64,000 nt of DNA. It comes from Fimbriimonadaceae bacterium. GTDB lineage: Bacteria; Armatimonadota; Fimbriimonadia; Fimbriimonadales; Fimbriimonadaceae. Each line of letters opens with the position of its first letter. The stretch's first letter is position 1. The translations under genes were made by a program, and so were the position numbers. The notes below the pieces were generated by a model. It made no database searches and was not told where the DNA came from. It worked only from the letters and a program-made list of their open reading frames with translations. Of this stretch, positions 51,585-59,877 are shown piece by piece. Location of the stretch: positions 1-64,000 of the forward strand of contig JAHBTB010000006.1 of NCBI GenBank assembly GCA_019638795.1, written 5' to 3'.

Positions 51585-51938
51585 CTACTTCTTGGGCTTC
51601 TTCTTCCCCTTCCGGGCAGCCGCACGGCGGGCCGCGTCGACCCCGAGACTGGCCCACGGCTCGACGGCCTCGGCCGACGATGTGTCGGGGCAGAGGCGGT
51701 ACCGCATCTCCTGCAGTGTCCCGTCCTTGAGAGGATAGGTGAAAGGGGCGGCCCCGGCTTCGTCGAAGGCCCTGGCATTCTCCGCGTCGACTTTGATCCA
51801 GAGTTTCCCGTCGTCGACGATGGCGAAAACCAAGCCGTCGCAATAGAGGCAGTGTCCGCCGAACATAGCCCGCCATCGGATCTCTCCCAGGGCCGTGCAA
51901 AGGGCGGCGTACTTCTCGACGGCAGTGTGGTCGGCCAT
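51585..51938 (-). CDS. TfoX/Sxy N-terminal domain protein
   Basis: 117 residues. The core RWRAMFGGHCLYCDGLVFAI and KLWIKVDAENARAFDEAGAA then PFTYPLKDG is the TfoX N-terminal domain (MFGG...G..FA). It lacks the C-terminal half of the competence regulator Sxy, so a competence role cannot be assumed. A very basic tail (AARKGKKKPKK) ends the protein. ATG 51938 has CACAAT 6 nt upstream; divergent from the M20 gene with 29 bases between. Confidence 0.85.
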   Translation of the reverse strand: MADHTAVEKYAALCTALGEIRWRAMFGGHCLYCDGLVFAIVDDGKLWIKVDAENARAFDEAGAAPFTYPLKDGTLQEMRYRLCPDTSSAEAVEPWASLGVDAARRAAARKGKKKPKK

Positions 51939-51944
51939 GGCGAC

Positions 51945-51961
51945 ATTGTGCCCGGTAAAGT
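51945..51961. promoter_or_regulatory. divergent -10 elements between the TfoX and M20 genes
   Basis: CACAAT (minus, 51945-51950) ends 6 nt before one ATG and TAAAGT (plus, 51956-51961) ends 6 nt before the other. The 29-base gap leaves no space for leaders. Confidence 0.45.
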
Positions 51962-51967
51962 AGCCCC

Positions 51968-53164
51968 ATGCCGACCTTGCGCGAGCGTGTCCTGGCCGAC
52001 CACGCCTACATCACCGAGATCCGCCACGACCTGCACCAGCATCCCGAACTGATGTACGAAGAGCACCGCACCAGCGGGGTCGTGCGCCGGGAGTTGGAGA
52101 AAGTCGGGGTGCAGTTTGTCGGCGGGCTCGCCAAGGGCACGGGCGTCCTCGGCTACTTGCCGGCGACCGAGCCCGAAGGGGCCAAGACGGTCGCTCTCCG
52201 GGCGGACATGGACGCACTGCCGATCCACGAGGAGACCGGACTGCCGTACGCGAGCCAGACTGCCGGCAAGATGCACGCCTGCGGCCACGACGGCCACACT
52301 GCCAACCTGATCGGCGTGGTGAGGGCCCTGGCCGGCGAGGCCCACCGACGTAACCACACCCTCTTTGTGTTCCAGCCCGCCGAGGAGGGCGGGGCGGGCG
52401 GCGACCTTATCTGCAAGGAGGGTGCCCTCGACGGATCGGTCCTTGGCCCAAAGGCCGACGTGGTGTACGGGCTGCACGGGTGGCCCGAGGTCCGGGCTGG
52501 CGAGATCCAGACGCGCACCGGCCCGCTCCTTGCGGCGACCGACGACTACCGCGTGACGGTCAAGGGGCGGGGGGGTCACGCCGCCGCGCCTCACCTGGCC
52601 AAAGACCCCGTCGTCGCGACCGCGCACATCTTGACCGCATTGCAGACGATCGCCTCCCGCAGCGTCGACCCTCTAGACTCGATCGTTTTCACCGTCGGCG
52701 CGGTGAACGGGGGCACCGCCCACAACATCATCCCCGAGTCGATGAAGTTTGTCGGGACGATGCGGACACTGAAGCCGGAGACCCGGGTCCTCGGGCGGTC
52801 TCGGTTCTATGAGGTCGTTGAGGCCGTGGCCACCGCGTTCGGATGCACCGCCGACATCGACTGGAACGTCGGCTATCCGGTCACCGCCAACGACCCTTGG
52901 GCGACCGACCGGTTCCGCACGGTCTGCCGTGACGTGGTCGGGGCCGACAACCTCCGCGAGAAGGAGACGCCGGTCATGGGGGGCGAGGACTTCAGTTTCT
53001 ATGGCGCCTATGCGCCTGCCTCGTTCTTCCTCGTCGGCCTACGGCGGCCAGGAGACGATAGCCCGGCCAGCGTCCACACCCCACGGTTTGACTTCAATGA
53101 CGCGGTGTTGCCCCAGTCGATCGAGATCATGTGCCGCCTGGCCCTTGACGAAGTGTCCCCTTAG
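51968..53164 (+). CDS. M20-family amidohydrolase (N-acyl-amino-acid / IAA-amino-acid hydrolase-like)
   Basis: 398-residue di-metal hydrolase. It has RHDLHQHPELMYEEHRTSGV, LRADMDALPIHEETGLPYAS, the metal motif HACGHDGHTANLIGV, FQPAEEGGAGG (acidic metal ligand), the HNIIPESMKFVGTMRT dimerisation region and GGEDFSFYG near the C-terminus. Members remove acyl groups from amino acids or hippurate-like compounds in the cytosol. The gene ends in a 4-base overlap with the convergent secreted-protein gene. Substrate not readable. Confidence 0.93.
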   Translation: MPTLRERVLADHAYITEIRHDLHQHPELMYEEHRTSGVVRRELEKVGVQFVGGLAKGTGVLGYLPATEPEGAKTVALRADMDALPIHEETGLPYASQTAGKMHACGHDGHTANLIGVVRALAGEAHRRNHTLFVFQPAEEGGAGGDLICKEGALDGSVLGPKADVVYGLHGWPEVRAGEIQTRTGPLLAATDDYRVTVKGRGGHAAAPHLAKDPVVATAHILTALQTIASRSVDPLDSIVFTVGAVNGGTAHNIIPESMKFVGTMRTLKPETRVLGRSRFYEVVEAVATAFGCTADIDWNVGYPVTANDPWATDRFRTVCRDVVGADNLREKETPVMGGEDFSFYGAYAPASFFLVGLRRPGDDSPASVHTPRFDFNDAVLPQSIEIMCRLALDEVSP

Positions 53165-53901
53165 TCCCCGGATCCGCCGCCTTTGTCCGCAGGCGGGGCG
53201 ACCCACAGGGTCTTGTCTCCTTCGGTGAGGGTGACCTTGCCTTCCCCGGTGATCTGGCTGGAGGTCTTCTTCTTGGAGTCCTTCAACTCCATGGTGCCGT
53301 TGGTGCCGGTGAACCCGAGCGTCGCGAGGGGCTGACCGCTGTCGTCGGACATGGAGAGTGTCCCCCGGTTGGTCGAGAACAGAATCTCCAGGGCGGTGCG
53401 GCCGGCCCGGTTCGCCATGCTTAATCGCGAGCCGTTCGCAGCGTCGTCCTTCAGCACCACGGAGTCACGCCCCGCGCGCTCCAAAGAGATGCCGGTGCCT
53501 TGTCCCGAAGCGTCCAGCGAGACCACGTTCGCCCGGTTGTTCGAGCTTGCCTTGATCTGCGCCCCGGTGGCGGTGGAGATGTTGACCATGCCACCGTTGC
53601 CCGCCGCGATCGTCACCGACGGCGTTCCGTTGCTGTCGAAGAGGGCCAGCGTCGATTGGCTGCCTTGGGCGGCCAAGACCATGACCGGGCGACCCTCCGA
53701 ATTGACAAACCGCACGCCCTGAGGCGGCACCAAGAACGTGTCGGTGAAGGTGGGCTGGACCCGAGGGTTACCCTGGGAGGGTAGCGACCTGATCTGGGCG
53801 AGGGCCGGCTTCGGGCCGAGGTTGGCGGCGTATCCACCCAAGAATGCCCCGACACCGATCACCGCCAACTTGGCAAAATTGGAGACAGGCGGACGTTCCA
53901 T
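53161..53901 (-). CDS. secreted repeat protein of unknown function
   Basis: 246 residues with an N-terminal hydrophobic segment (FAKLAVIGVGAFLGGYAANL) acting as signal or anchor. The rest is a run of short beta-strand repeats of the type GTPSVTIAAGNGGMVNISTA and GRTALEILFSTNRGTLSMSD, each with G-x-hydrophobic alternation, suggesting a beta-solenoid or phage-tail-like sheet. Ends with a Gly-rich tail (APPADKGGGSGD). No enzyme motif. Extracellular or envelope location inferred. Confidence 0.6.
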   Translation of the reverse strand: MERPPVSNFAKLAVIGVGAFLGGYAANLGPKPALAQIRSLPSQGNPRVQPTFTDTFLVPPQGVRFVNSEGRPVMVLAAQGSQSTLALFDSNGTPSVTIAAGNGGMVNISTATGAQIKASSNNRANVVSLDASGQGTGISLERAGRDSVVLKDDAANGSRLSMANRAGRTALEILFSTNRGTLSMSDDSGQPLATLGFTGTNGTMELKDSKKKTSSQITGEGKVTLTEGDKTLWVAPPADKGGGSGD

Positions 53902-53996
53902 ACATCTTGGACGACGTCACCGACGGGTTGTTTCCGCCAGGCCCGGATGAACGAGTTCCCGCCCAAGGGACTTGGGCGGGAGAGGTGAGGTCGAAG

Positions 53997-54317
53997 TCAG
54001 CGGACGCCAGGGCCGCTCGCGGGCGGCCCCCCCGGGGCTGCCCCGGCACCTCGGCTAGGCACCATGTAGCTAAACGCCTTGCGGGCGTTGTCTTCCGTGC
54101 CGACGAGTTTGACAACCTCGGCCTTGTCCGTCGGACTCAGGGCGTCGAAATTGCCGTTGCACTTGTCGAAGTAGGTCCGGAGTTTGGTGCCGTTGTCGGC
54201 GCGGGCCTTCTCCTGGGCCGGAGACTCGGCCGGAGGGACTTTATCATCGCAACCGACCAAGGTAAGCCCGCTCAGCACCAAGGCGGCGGCAGTGACGGCG
54301 ATAGCCAGGTTCTTCAT
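53997..54317 (-). CDS. small putative lipoprotein
   Basis: 106 residues. The signal peptide with lipobox is MKNLAIAVTAAALVLSGLTL then VGCDDK. The mature part is short and charged (LRTYFDKCNGNFDALSPTDK), ending in a Gly/Pro-rich tail. ATG 54317 is used because it opens the signal peptide. It lies 61 bases after the prepilin-like gene on the same strand and may be co-transcribed with it. No family recognised. Confidence 0.6.
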   Translation of the reverse strand: MKNLAIAVTAAALVLSGLTLVGCDDKVPPAESPAQEKARADNGTKLRTYFDKCNGNFDALSPTDKAEVVKLVGTEDNARKAFSYMVPSRGAGAAPGGPPASGPGVR

Positions 54318-54377
54318 AGATCGTGTTCGTGTCTTGGGCCGCACCCCGACCAGAGGCGGGGCGCGGCCCGGTGTGCC

Positions 54378-55259
54378 TTACTTGAACTCGTTCGGCAAGG
54401 TCTGGCAGTACTGCTCGACCGCGCCGGCCATCCAACCTTGGCCCGTCGCGTTGATTTCGTCGATCGAGAAGTTCCAGAAGGTCTTGTAGGCGGGGTCGGT
54501 GACCGTCACGGTGCCACCCGGTGCGGTGACGGACATCCACGGGCCGCACATCGACGAGTAGCTCGTCCGCTTGGCATGGCCGTCGAGGTAGGCGACGTTC
54601 ATCGCCTTTCCACCGTACTTGCCGCCGTTGCCGTTGTTCCATCCGCCGCCGGTCACCGGGGCGATGCCCGCGCCGAGCCACGAGGTGTCGTCGTCGACCG
54701 GCGTGTGCCAGACGGCGAACGGGCCAAGGTCGGCGAAGAGGTTGCTGGCTTCGGCGATGTCACCGGTGGACGCCGGGGCGTCCACCGCGCTCAGGCTGAG
54801 GCCGTGGCCGTCCCAATACCCGCCGTTACCGCGGGCGCCGAAGAGGTTGACCCAGTCGTAGCCGCGGCGGTACCGCTTGAGGTTGCCGATCGGCGCCGAG
54901 GTCACGGGGCAGATCACGTTGCGGATCGCTTGGTCGGAGAAGCCCTCGTAGTAGCGGGCGAGCGGGTTGACAGGATCTGTGAAGATCTCGGAGCTCTTGG
55001 CATAGGGGTCGGTCAGTTGACGGTAGCTCATGCACGTGCTGTCGTCGATCTGCTGGCGTCCCATGCGGGTGTCGTCGTAGTCAGCGTAGTAGAGCTGGTT
55101 GCTGACCGCCAACTGCTTGACGTTGGACAGACCCGCGGCAGTCTTCGCTGACATCTTCGCCTGGGCGAAGACGGGGAACAGGATGGCCGCCAGGATCGCG
55201 ATGATCGCGATGACCACCAGCAGCTCAATGAGGGTAAAGGCTCGTTTCTTTCGTTTCAT
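54378..55259 (-). CDS. prepilin-type cleavage/methylation protein with H-X9-DG-like C-terminus
   Basis: 293 residues from ATG 55259: MKRKKRAFTLIELLVVIAII, the type IV prepilin signal with cleavage before the Phe of AFTLIE and methylation, then a long hydrophobic helix (ILAAILFPVFAQAK). The C-terminal part has MNVAYLDGHAKRTSYSSMC, the DUF1559-like H-X9-DG region common in Planctomycetes and Armatimonadota. Probably a pseudopilin of a type II/IV-like system. No pilin assembly genes are near. Confidence 0.88.
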   Translation of the reverse strand: MKRKKRAFTLIELLVVIAIIAILAAILFPVFAQAKMSAKTAAGLSNVKQLAVSNQLYYADYDDTRMGRQQIDDSTCMSYRQLTDPYAKSSEIFTDPVNPLARYYEGFSDQAIRNVICPVTSAPIGNLKRYRRGYDWVNLFGARGNGGYWDGHGLSLSAVDAPASTGDIAEASNLFADLGPFAVWHTPVDDDTSWLGAGIAPVTGGGWNNGNGGKYGGKAMNVAYLDGHAKRTSYSSMCGPWMSVTAPGGTVTVTDPAYKTFWNFSIDEINATGQGWMAGAVEQYCQTLPNEFK

Positions 55260-55593
55260 CGATATCCCACCGTTGGAATGAGGCGGGGCGTCTGTGCCGT
55301 CGCCGGTACGTCTACCGCCACCTGGCCGCAGCCATCGAGGCGTGCGCAAGCCAACTGGTCGCATTATATCATAGGTTGCTAGATTTCGCAAGAAGAAATG
55401 TTGAAAACTGTGTCGTTTGACGACGCATGATCACTCGATAAGAGTTCAATCTACAGGCAAAGCAAAGATCCGATCAAGAGCCGAATATTCGGCCCGGTAC
55501 ATCACTGTGACATGACTCTCATCTTGTCAATGAGAGATATTGTATATATCTATCTGGAAAAGGCTTCTTCGTCTGCTTTCTCCATTGGTCTTT
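55260..55593. other. AT-rich intergenic region upstream of the prepilin-like gene
   Basis: 334 bases without a gene. It contains a perfect 14-bp palindrome GCCGAATATTCGGC (55480-55493) and a 7-bp stem CTCTCAT/ATGAGAG with a 7-nt loop (55516-55536), neither followed by a T run. It is much more AT-rich than its surroundings, so it probably holds the prepilin promoter and the end of the halogenase transcript. No open frame of coding character seen. Confidence 0.4.
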
Positions 55594-57336
55594 TTATGTG
55601 CTCTTGGCGACTTCTTTACTCATCCGGACGGGGTTGTCAAGATCAATGTGCCAGTGCATGTTTTTGAACTCAGTGTCCCGCGGAAAGAGCGGTAGGCTTG
55701 GATCATAAGAGGGGACGACCCAGCCCGAATGGATGAGAGCCTCCAACGCGACGGTCACCTGTCCCAAGATGAACTTCTGGAAATGCTGGTTGTCGGGATT
55801 GAGGCTTGCGACGCGCCTGATCTCGGCGCCGATCTCAGGGAGCTTCTGATACTTTTGCAGCACATCATGGATCAAGATGTACGGGCCTTCGAGAGGGAAC
55901 ATCCGGCCGTTGCGGAAATAAGCTTGATAGCGTCGGACTTCGCCCTCCACATAACGCGCACGCTCGATGATCTCGGACTCGTCTAGAGCGAGAGTGAACA
56001 CATTGTTCGTGCTCAATGGGTCGGTGACGTCCAGGGGCGAGAGGTGCTGGCCCAGGCCCTTGATCGCCGAGACAGAGTACGTCGCCCGGCCGGCGGTGAG
56101 GTCGTCGTCGATGAACCCGCCCTGGGCCAGCCACGCCCAAGCTTTGTCCGGGGCCAAGTCCAGGCCGTTCATCTCCGCGACCTCCTTGGTGAAGTCCTGG
56201 AGGTCTTTGAACTGGGCGTTGGCCGAGTACCAGTAGTCGGCGAACCGGATGTGGTTGCGCACGCGGTTGAACTGGAGCCGTTCGTACTCGTTCTTGAGCC
56301 ACGTGGGGTCCTCTTGCCCGCGTTCCAACTCAAGGATCGTGAAAGCGGCCTCCCGGCCCGCCGCGTGGGTGATGGTCAGGCCCGCCGACAGGATCGGGTC
56401 GGCAAAGCCCGCCGACTCGCCCACCAAGAACCAATTCTCCCCATAGAGGCGTCGGGCCAAAAACGACCAGTCCTTCGTGGTGGTGAACTTGCCTTCGCTC
56501 ACCGCGTCGCGCATCAGGGCGGCGATGCGGTCCTCCATGGCCAAGGCCTCGGTGTAGAGTTCTTCTGGACGTTTGCCGGACTTCTTGTAGTACTCGGCCG
56601 GCATGACCAGTCCGACGCTGGTGCGCGTCGGGCCGAGGGGGATGAACCACAGCCATCCGAATCCGACGCTCATGATTTGGATGCGCGTGCCGCCGACCCC
56701 GATCGACTCAGCCCAGTCGGCGTTCTGCCAGTAATCCCAGACCGCAATGTTCTGCAGGCTGGTGGGGACCTCGACGGGCACATCGAGCGCGCGACGGAGC
56801 ACCCCGACATGCCCTGAGGCGTCGATGTAGTGCTTGGCCTCGACGGTCTCGCCTGAGTCCAGGGTCAGGTGGGTGACGCGGTCGCCCTCGCGGGCGACCT
56901 TGGTCACCTTCGTCTCCTCATAGACGGTGCACCCCAACTCGGCCGCGTGGTCGAGAAGGATCTTGTCGTACACCGCGCGGTCGACCTGGAATGCGGTGAA
57001 CTGGCGTGGCCCTTCGAAGTCTCCGGGCCGCTGCATGTCGGCCAAGCGGGCGGGCGGGATAAAGTCAAAGTCCCACAGCTCGTTGGTGACGCCCCACTTA
57101 TAGGTCGCCCCCACCTTCACGGGGAAGTCTGCCGCCTCGACCTTGTGCCAGCAACCCATCTCGGCAAGGAAGTGGGACGTGAGCGGCAACTGGCTTTCGC
57201 CGACATGGTCGCGGGGGAACTTGTCCCGCTCGAAGATGCGGACGTCCAGCCCTTGGCCATACCGCCTCAGGAACGAGCCCAAAGTGCTACCGCCCGGCCC
57301 GCCTCCGATGATCGCCACGTCGCAACGCATCTTCAC
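55594..57336 (-). CDS. FAD-dependent monooxygenase, flavin halogenase-like
   Basis: 580 residues. The FAD motif is CDVAIIGGGPGGSTLGSFLR, then RDHVGESQLPLT and, near residue 228, GWLWFIPLGPTRTSVGLV, which corresponds to the WxWxIP motif that distinguishes flavin halogenases, here as WLWFIP. GESAGFADPILSAGLTITHA is the second FAD contact. Members halogenate phenolic, pyrrole or indole groups, or act as reductase-like relatives; the substrate cannot be told and halogenation is unproven. GTG 57336 has TAGAAT 5 nt upstream, and a LacI-type palindrome sits directly before that. Confidence 0.75.
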   Translation of the reverse strand: MKMRCDVAIIGGGPGGSTLGSFLRRYGQGLDVRIFERDKFPRDHVGESQLPLTSHFLAEMGCWHKVEAADFPVKVGATYKWGVTNELWDFDFIPPARLADMQRPGDFEGPRQFTAFQVDRAVYDKILLDHAAELGCTVYEETKVTKVAREGDRVTHLTLDSGETVEAKHYIDASGHVGVLRRALDVPVEVPTSLQNIAVWDYWQNADWAESIGVGGTRIQIMSVGFGWLWFIPLGPTRTSVGLVMPAEYYKKSGKRPEELYTEALAMEDRIAALMRDAVSEGKFTTTKDWSFLARRLYGENWFLVGESAGFADPILSAGLTITHAAGREAAFTILELERGQEDPTWLKNEYERLQFNRVRNHIRFADYWYSANAQFKDLQDFTKEVAEMNGLDLAPDKAWAWLAQGGFIDDDLTAGRATYSVSAIKGLGQHLSPLDVTDPLSTNNVFTLALDESEIIERARYVEGEVRRYQAYFRNGRMFPLEGPYILIHDVLQKYQKLPEIGAEIRRVASLNPDNQHFQKFILGQVTVALEALIHSGWVVPSYDPSLPLFPRDTEFKNMHWHIDLDNPVRMSKEVAKST

Positions 57337-57341
57337 GCTGG

Positions 57342-57347
57342 ATTCTA
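57342..57347 (-). promoter_or_regulatory. -10 element (TAGAAT) for the halogenase-like gene
   Basis: TAGAAT on the minus strand ends 5 nt before GTG 57336, or 11 nt before the ATG two codons on. The palindrome TGAACCGGTTCA begins 6 bases further upstream, in the spacer where a bound repressor would block RNA polymerase. Confidence 0.5.
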
Positions 57348-57352
57348 TCCGC

Positions 57353-57423
57353 TGAACCGGTTCACCACAAGAGCTTTTTTGCAGATTCGCCGCAATGGGC
57401 GAGAACTTTGCTGAATCGGTTCA
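57353..57423. promoter_or_regulatory. pair of LacI-type operator palindromes
   Basis: TGAACCGGTTCA at 57353-57364 is a perfect 12-bp palindrome with central CG. TGAATCGGTTCA at 57412-57423 differs in one position. They are 59 bases apart in the gap between the divergent halogenase-like and GHL10-like genes. LacI/GalR-family repressors bind such even palindromes with central CG. No regulator gene of this family is in the window. Confidence 0.6.
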
Positions 57424-57504
57424 CCAAGTCGGGCTCTGCCAGTGGGCCAGAAGTCCCATTGGCGCAACCCGGCCACCTGAGACCTGGACCAGGTAAACCG
57501 GGCT

Positions 57505-58977
57505 GTGTCCTTAGTCACGTTCGCCGTGATGGCAATCCTGCCATGGCGCAGCCTGCCCCAGTTCACCGAGCCGAGCTTTGCCTATCGCGCCGCGCGCGAC
57601 CGCGGGTTGCAGGGCAGGCTCCTCTGGATCGACGGCACCGCGAACATCGACTTGGTCGCCGACCGGGCAAGGCTCGGCCGGTTTATGAAGCAGGCGAAGG
57701 ACGTCGGGTTCAACACCGTGGTGTACGACATCAAGCCGATCGTCGGCCGCACGCTCTACCCGTCAGAGTTCGCCGCCCCCCTGACCTCTTGGAAGGGCGT
57801 CGCGTTCCCTCCCGGATACAACCCGCTGGCCGAGGTCTTGCAGGCCGGGCACCACGTCGGCCTCAATGTCTGCGTCTCGATGAACGCGTTCAGTGAAGGG
57901 CACAGTTACGCGAAGGCGGCGGTGGGGAAGCCTGACAGCCCGTTTGGTGACGCCGGGCCGGGTTACCGGTGGCCGGAACGACAGGCCGTCGTCCTTCGGT
58001 CAGAACCCGATCCGATGGACCCGACGAAGGCGGCCTACACGTTCCGGCCCTCGGGCGCCGTGCAAAACCAGATCCCCCTGATGATGAACCCGTTTGACCA
58101 ATTGGTCAGAGACCATGTCCTGGTCATGGTCGACGAGGTGGCCCGGGGCTACCCCATCGACGGCCTGCTCTTCGACGACCGGCTCCGGTTCACCGGCCTT
58201 GACGGCGGGTTCAGCCCCGAGGCAAGGTCCGCCCTCGAGAGAAAGGTCGGTGCGGTGGCATGGCCGGAGGACGTCTACACCGTCCGCCACCAACCGGACA
58301 AGTCGACGACGATCATCCCCGGCAAGTACTTCCAGGACTGGCTGGTGGTCCGGGCCGAGGCGGTCAAGTCGTTTGTGACACGCGCCCGGGCCGTGCTCAA
58401 GCGAGCCCGTCCCGCTGCCTCCTTCGGCGTCTACGCCGGCTCGTCATACGGGCACTACTACAAGTTCGGCAGCAATTACGGGTCGCCCGACAACCGGGCG
58501 GGATTCCCGTTCCTCACCAGCGACTACCGTAAGGCCGGGTTCGCCCCGTGGCTCGACCTCCTCGTCACCGGGTGCTACTATCCGACCCCCACCGTCGCCT
58601 CGGCCCAGGCCAGCGGCAAGCCGGTCGGCTTCACCGTGGAGGCGGGGGCCCTCGTCAGTGTCGCCGCCGCCTATGACGCCACGTGGACGTACGCAGGCGT
58701 CATGCTGACGGACTACACCGACCGTCCCGCCGCACTGGAGACCGCTCTCCGCGCGGCGACGACGAACAGCGAAGGCGTCATGGTCTTCGACGCTTCCCAC
58801 GGGATCGACAAGTTTTGGCCGGTCTTCGCCAAGGTCTTCGCCAAGCCAGCCAAGGCGCCCCACAACGTGCCCGGACTCATCGACAAAGTCCGCCGGGCCC
58901 GCTTGAGGGCCGACCGGCGCGGTGAGGCGGTCTGGAACTTCCCCATGCTGGACGGCCAGGCCGACGCCGGGTTCTAA
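57505..58977 (+). CDS. GHL10-like putative glycoside hydrolase
   Basis: 490 residues. Body: RGLQGRLLWIDGTANIDLVA, then FMKQAKDVGFNTVVYDIKPI and GLNVCVSMNAFSEGH, with the likely catalytic region PIDGLLFDDRLRF. This is the pattern of the GHL10/DUF187 TIM-barrel group (AK..GFNTVV.D.K). GTG 57505 is the first start; a short hydrophobic N-terminus (VTFAVMAILPW) may be a signal. It is divergent from the halogenase-like gene, and the two LacI-type palindromes between them fit carbohydrate-responsive control. Glycan target unknown. Confidence 0.7.
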   Translation: MSLVTFAVMAILPWRSLPQFTEPSFAYRAARDRGLQGRLLWIDGTANIDLVADRARLGRFMKQAKDVGFNTVVYDIKPIVGRTLYPSEFAAPLTSWKGVAFPPGYNPLAEVLQAGHHVGLNVCVSMNAFSEGHSYAKAAVGKPDSPFGDAGPGYRWPERQAVVLRSEPDPMDPTKAAYTFRPSGAVQNQIPLMMNPFDQLVRDHVLVMVDEVARGYPIDGLLFDDRLRFTGLDGGFSPEARSALERKVGAVAWPEDVYTVRHQPDKSTTIIPGKYFQDWLVVRAEAVKSFVTRARAVLKRARPAASFGVYAGSSYGHYYKFGSNYGSPDNRAGFPFLTSDYRKAGFAPWLDLLVTGCYYPTPTVASAQASGKPVGFTVEAGALVSVAAAYDATWTYAGVMLTDYTDRPAALETALRAATTNSEGVMVFDASHGIDKFWPVFAKVFAKPAKAPHNVPGLIDKVRRARLRADRRGEAVWNFPMLDGQADAGF

Positions 58978-59017
58978 AGGCCGACGCGCAGTGCGCAGAA
59001 GGCACGTCTGGAACGGT

Positions 59018-59860
59018 ATGGGCTCGCGCCCCCTCGAACCGACGATCGAGACCGACTTCACCGGCCGGCTCGACTACAGCGGATACCTCTGTCTCGACAG
59101 TCTTCTCGGTGCGCAGAAGACCTTGAGCGACCCGCCCCATCACGACGAGTTGCTCTTCATCATCCAGCACCAGACGAGCGAACTCTGGCTCAAGCTTGTC
59201 GTGCACGAACTCCGCGCCGCCCGACGGTCGGTCCAGGAGGACGACCTTGGGCCAAGCTTCAAGGTCCTTGCCCGGGTGAAACAAGTCCAGCGGATGCTCT
59301 TTGAGCAGTGGGCCGTCCTGGAGACGTTGACCCCCACCGAGTACGCCCAGTTCCGGGGTGTCTTGGGTCGGGCGAGCGGCTTCCAGTCGCACCAGTACCG
59401 GCTCGTCGAGTTCCTGCTCGGTAACAAGGACGCCGACGCTGTCAGCGTCTTCCGACACCGGCCCGAGGTCTACGACGAGCTCCAGACGGAGTTGAATTCG
59501 CCCAGCGTCTACGACGAGTTTCTGCGCCTCCTCGCCCGTCGGGGGTTTGACTTGCCTGCGGAGGCCGTGGACCGGGACTGGAGCCGACCGTACGCCTCGC
59601 ATCCTGCCGTCGTGGCCGCCTTCAAGCGGGTGTACGACGACCCCGCCCGACATTGGGACGCCTACGAAATGGCGGAGAAGCTGGTCGACGTCGAGGAGTA
59701 CTTCCTTCTTTGGCGGTACCGGCACCTGAAGACGGTGGAGCGGATCATCGGGTTCAAGATGGGCACGGGAGGGAGTTCGGGGGCCCGGTTCCTGGAGCAA
59801 GCCCTCAAGATCCGCCTGTTCCCCGAGCTGTGGGACGTGCGGACGGAGATCGGTCGTTGA
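59018..59860 (+). CDS. kynA: tryptophan 2,3-dioxygenase
   Basis: 280 residues, haem enzyme opening the indole ring of tryptophan to N-formylkynurenine. LDYSGYLCLDSLLGAQKTLS is the N-terminal signature. DELLFIIQHQTSELWLKLVV contains the substrate-contacting Phe and the His-Gln-x-x-Glu region. GFQSHQYRLVEFLLGNKDA and YFLLWRYRHLKTVERIIGFK with GTGGSSG close the haem/substrate site. ATG 59018 gives the standard start; the open frame extends upstream into the GHL10 gene. kynU follows 17 bases on. No formamidase gene is seen here. Confidence 0.95.
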   Translation: MGSRPLEPTIETDFTGRLDYSGYLCLDSLLGAQKTLSDPPHHDELLFIIQHQTSELWLKLVVHELRAARRSVQEDDLGPSFKVLARVKQVQRMLFEQWAVLETLTPTEYAQFRGVLGRASGFQSHQYRLVEFLLGNKDADAVSVFRHRPEVYDELQTELNSPSVYDEFLRLLARRGFDLPAEAVDRDWSRPYASHPAVVAAFKRVYDDPARHWDAYEMAEKLVDVEEYFLLWRYRHLKTVERIIGFKMGTGGSSGARFLEQALKIRLFPELWDVRTEIGR

Positions 59861-59877
59861 ACCTGCCCCCGGGGCCG

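Noticed and set aside
51563-52627. 354-codon minus-strand ORF
   Set aside because: Antisense to the M20 amidohydrolase and out of frame with the TfoX gene; no motif of its own.
57345-57566. 73-codon minus-strand ORF in the gap before the GHL10 gene
   Set aside because: Covers the palindromes and promoter region and runs antisense into the GHL10 N-terminus; no coding character.
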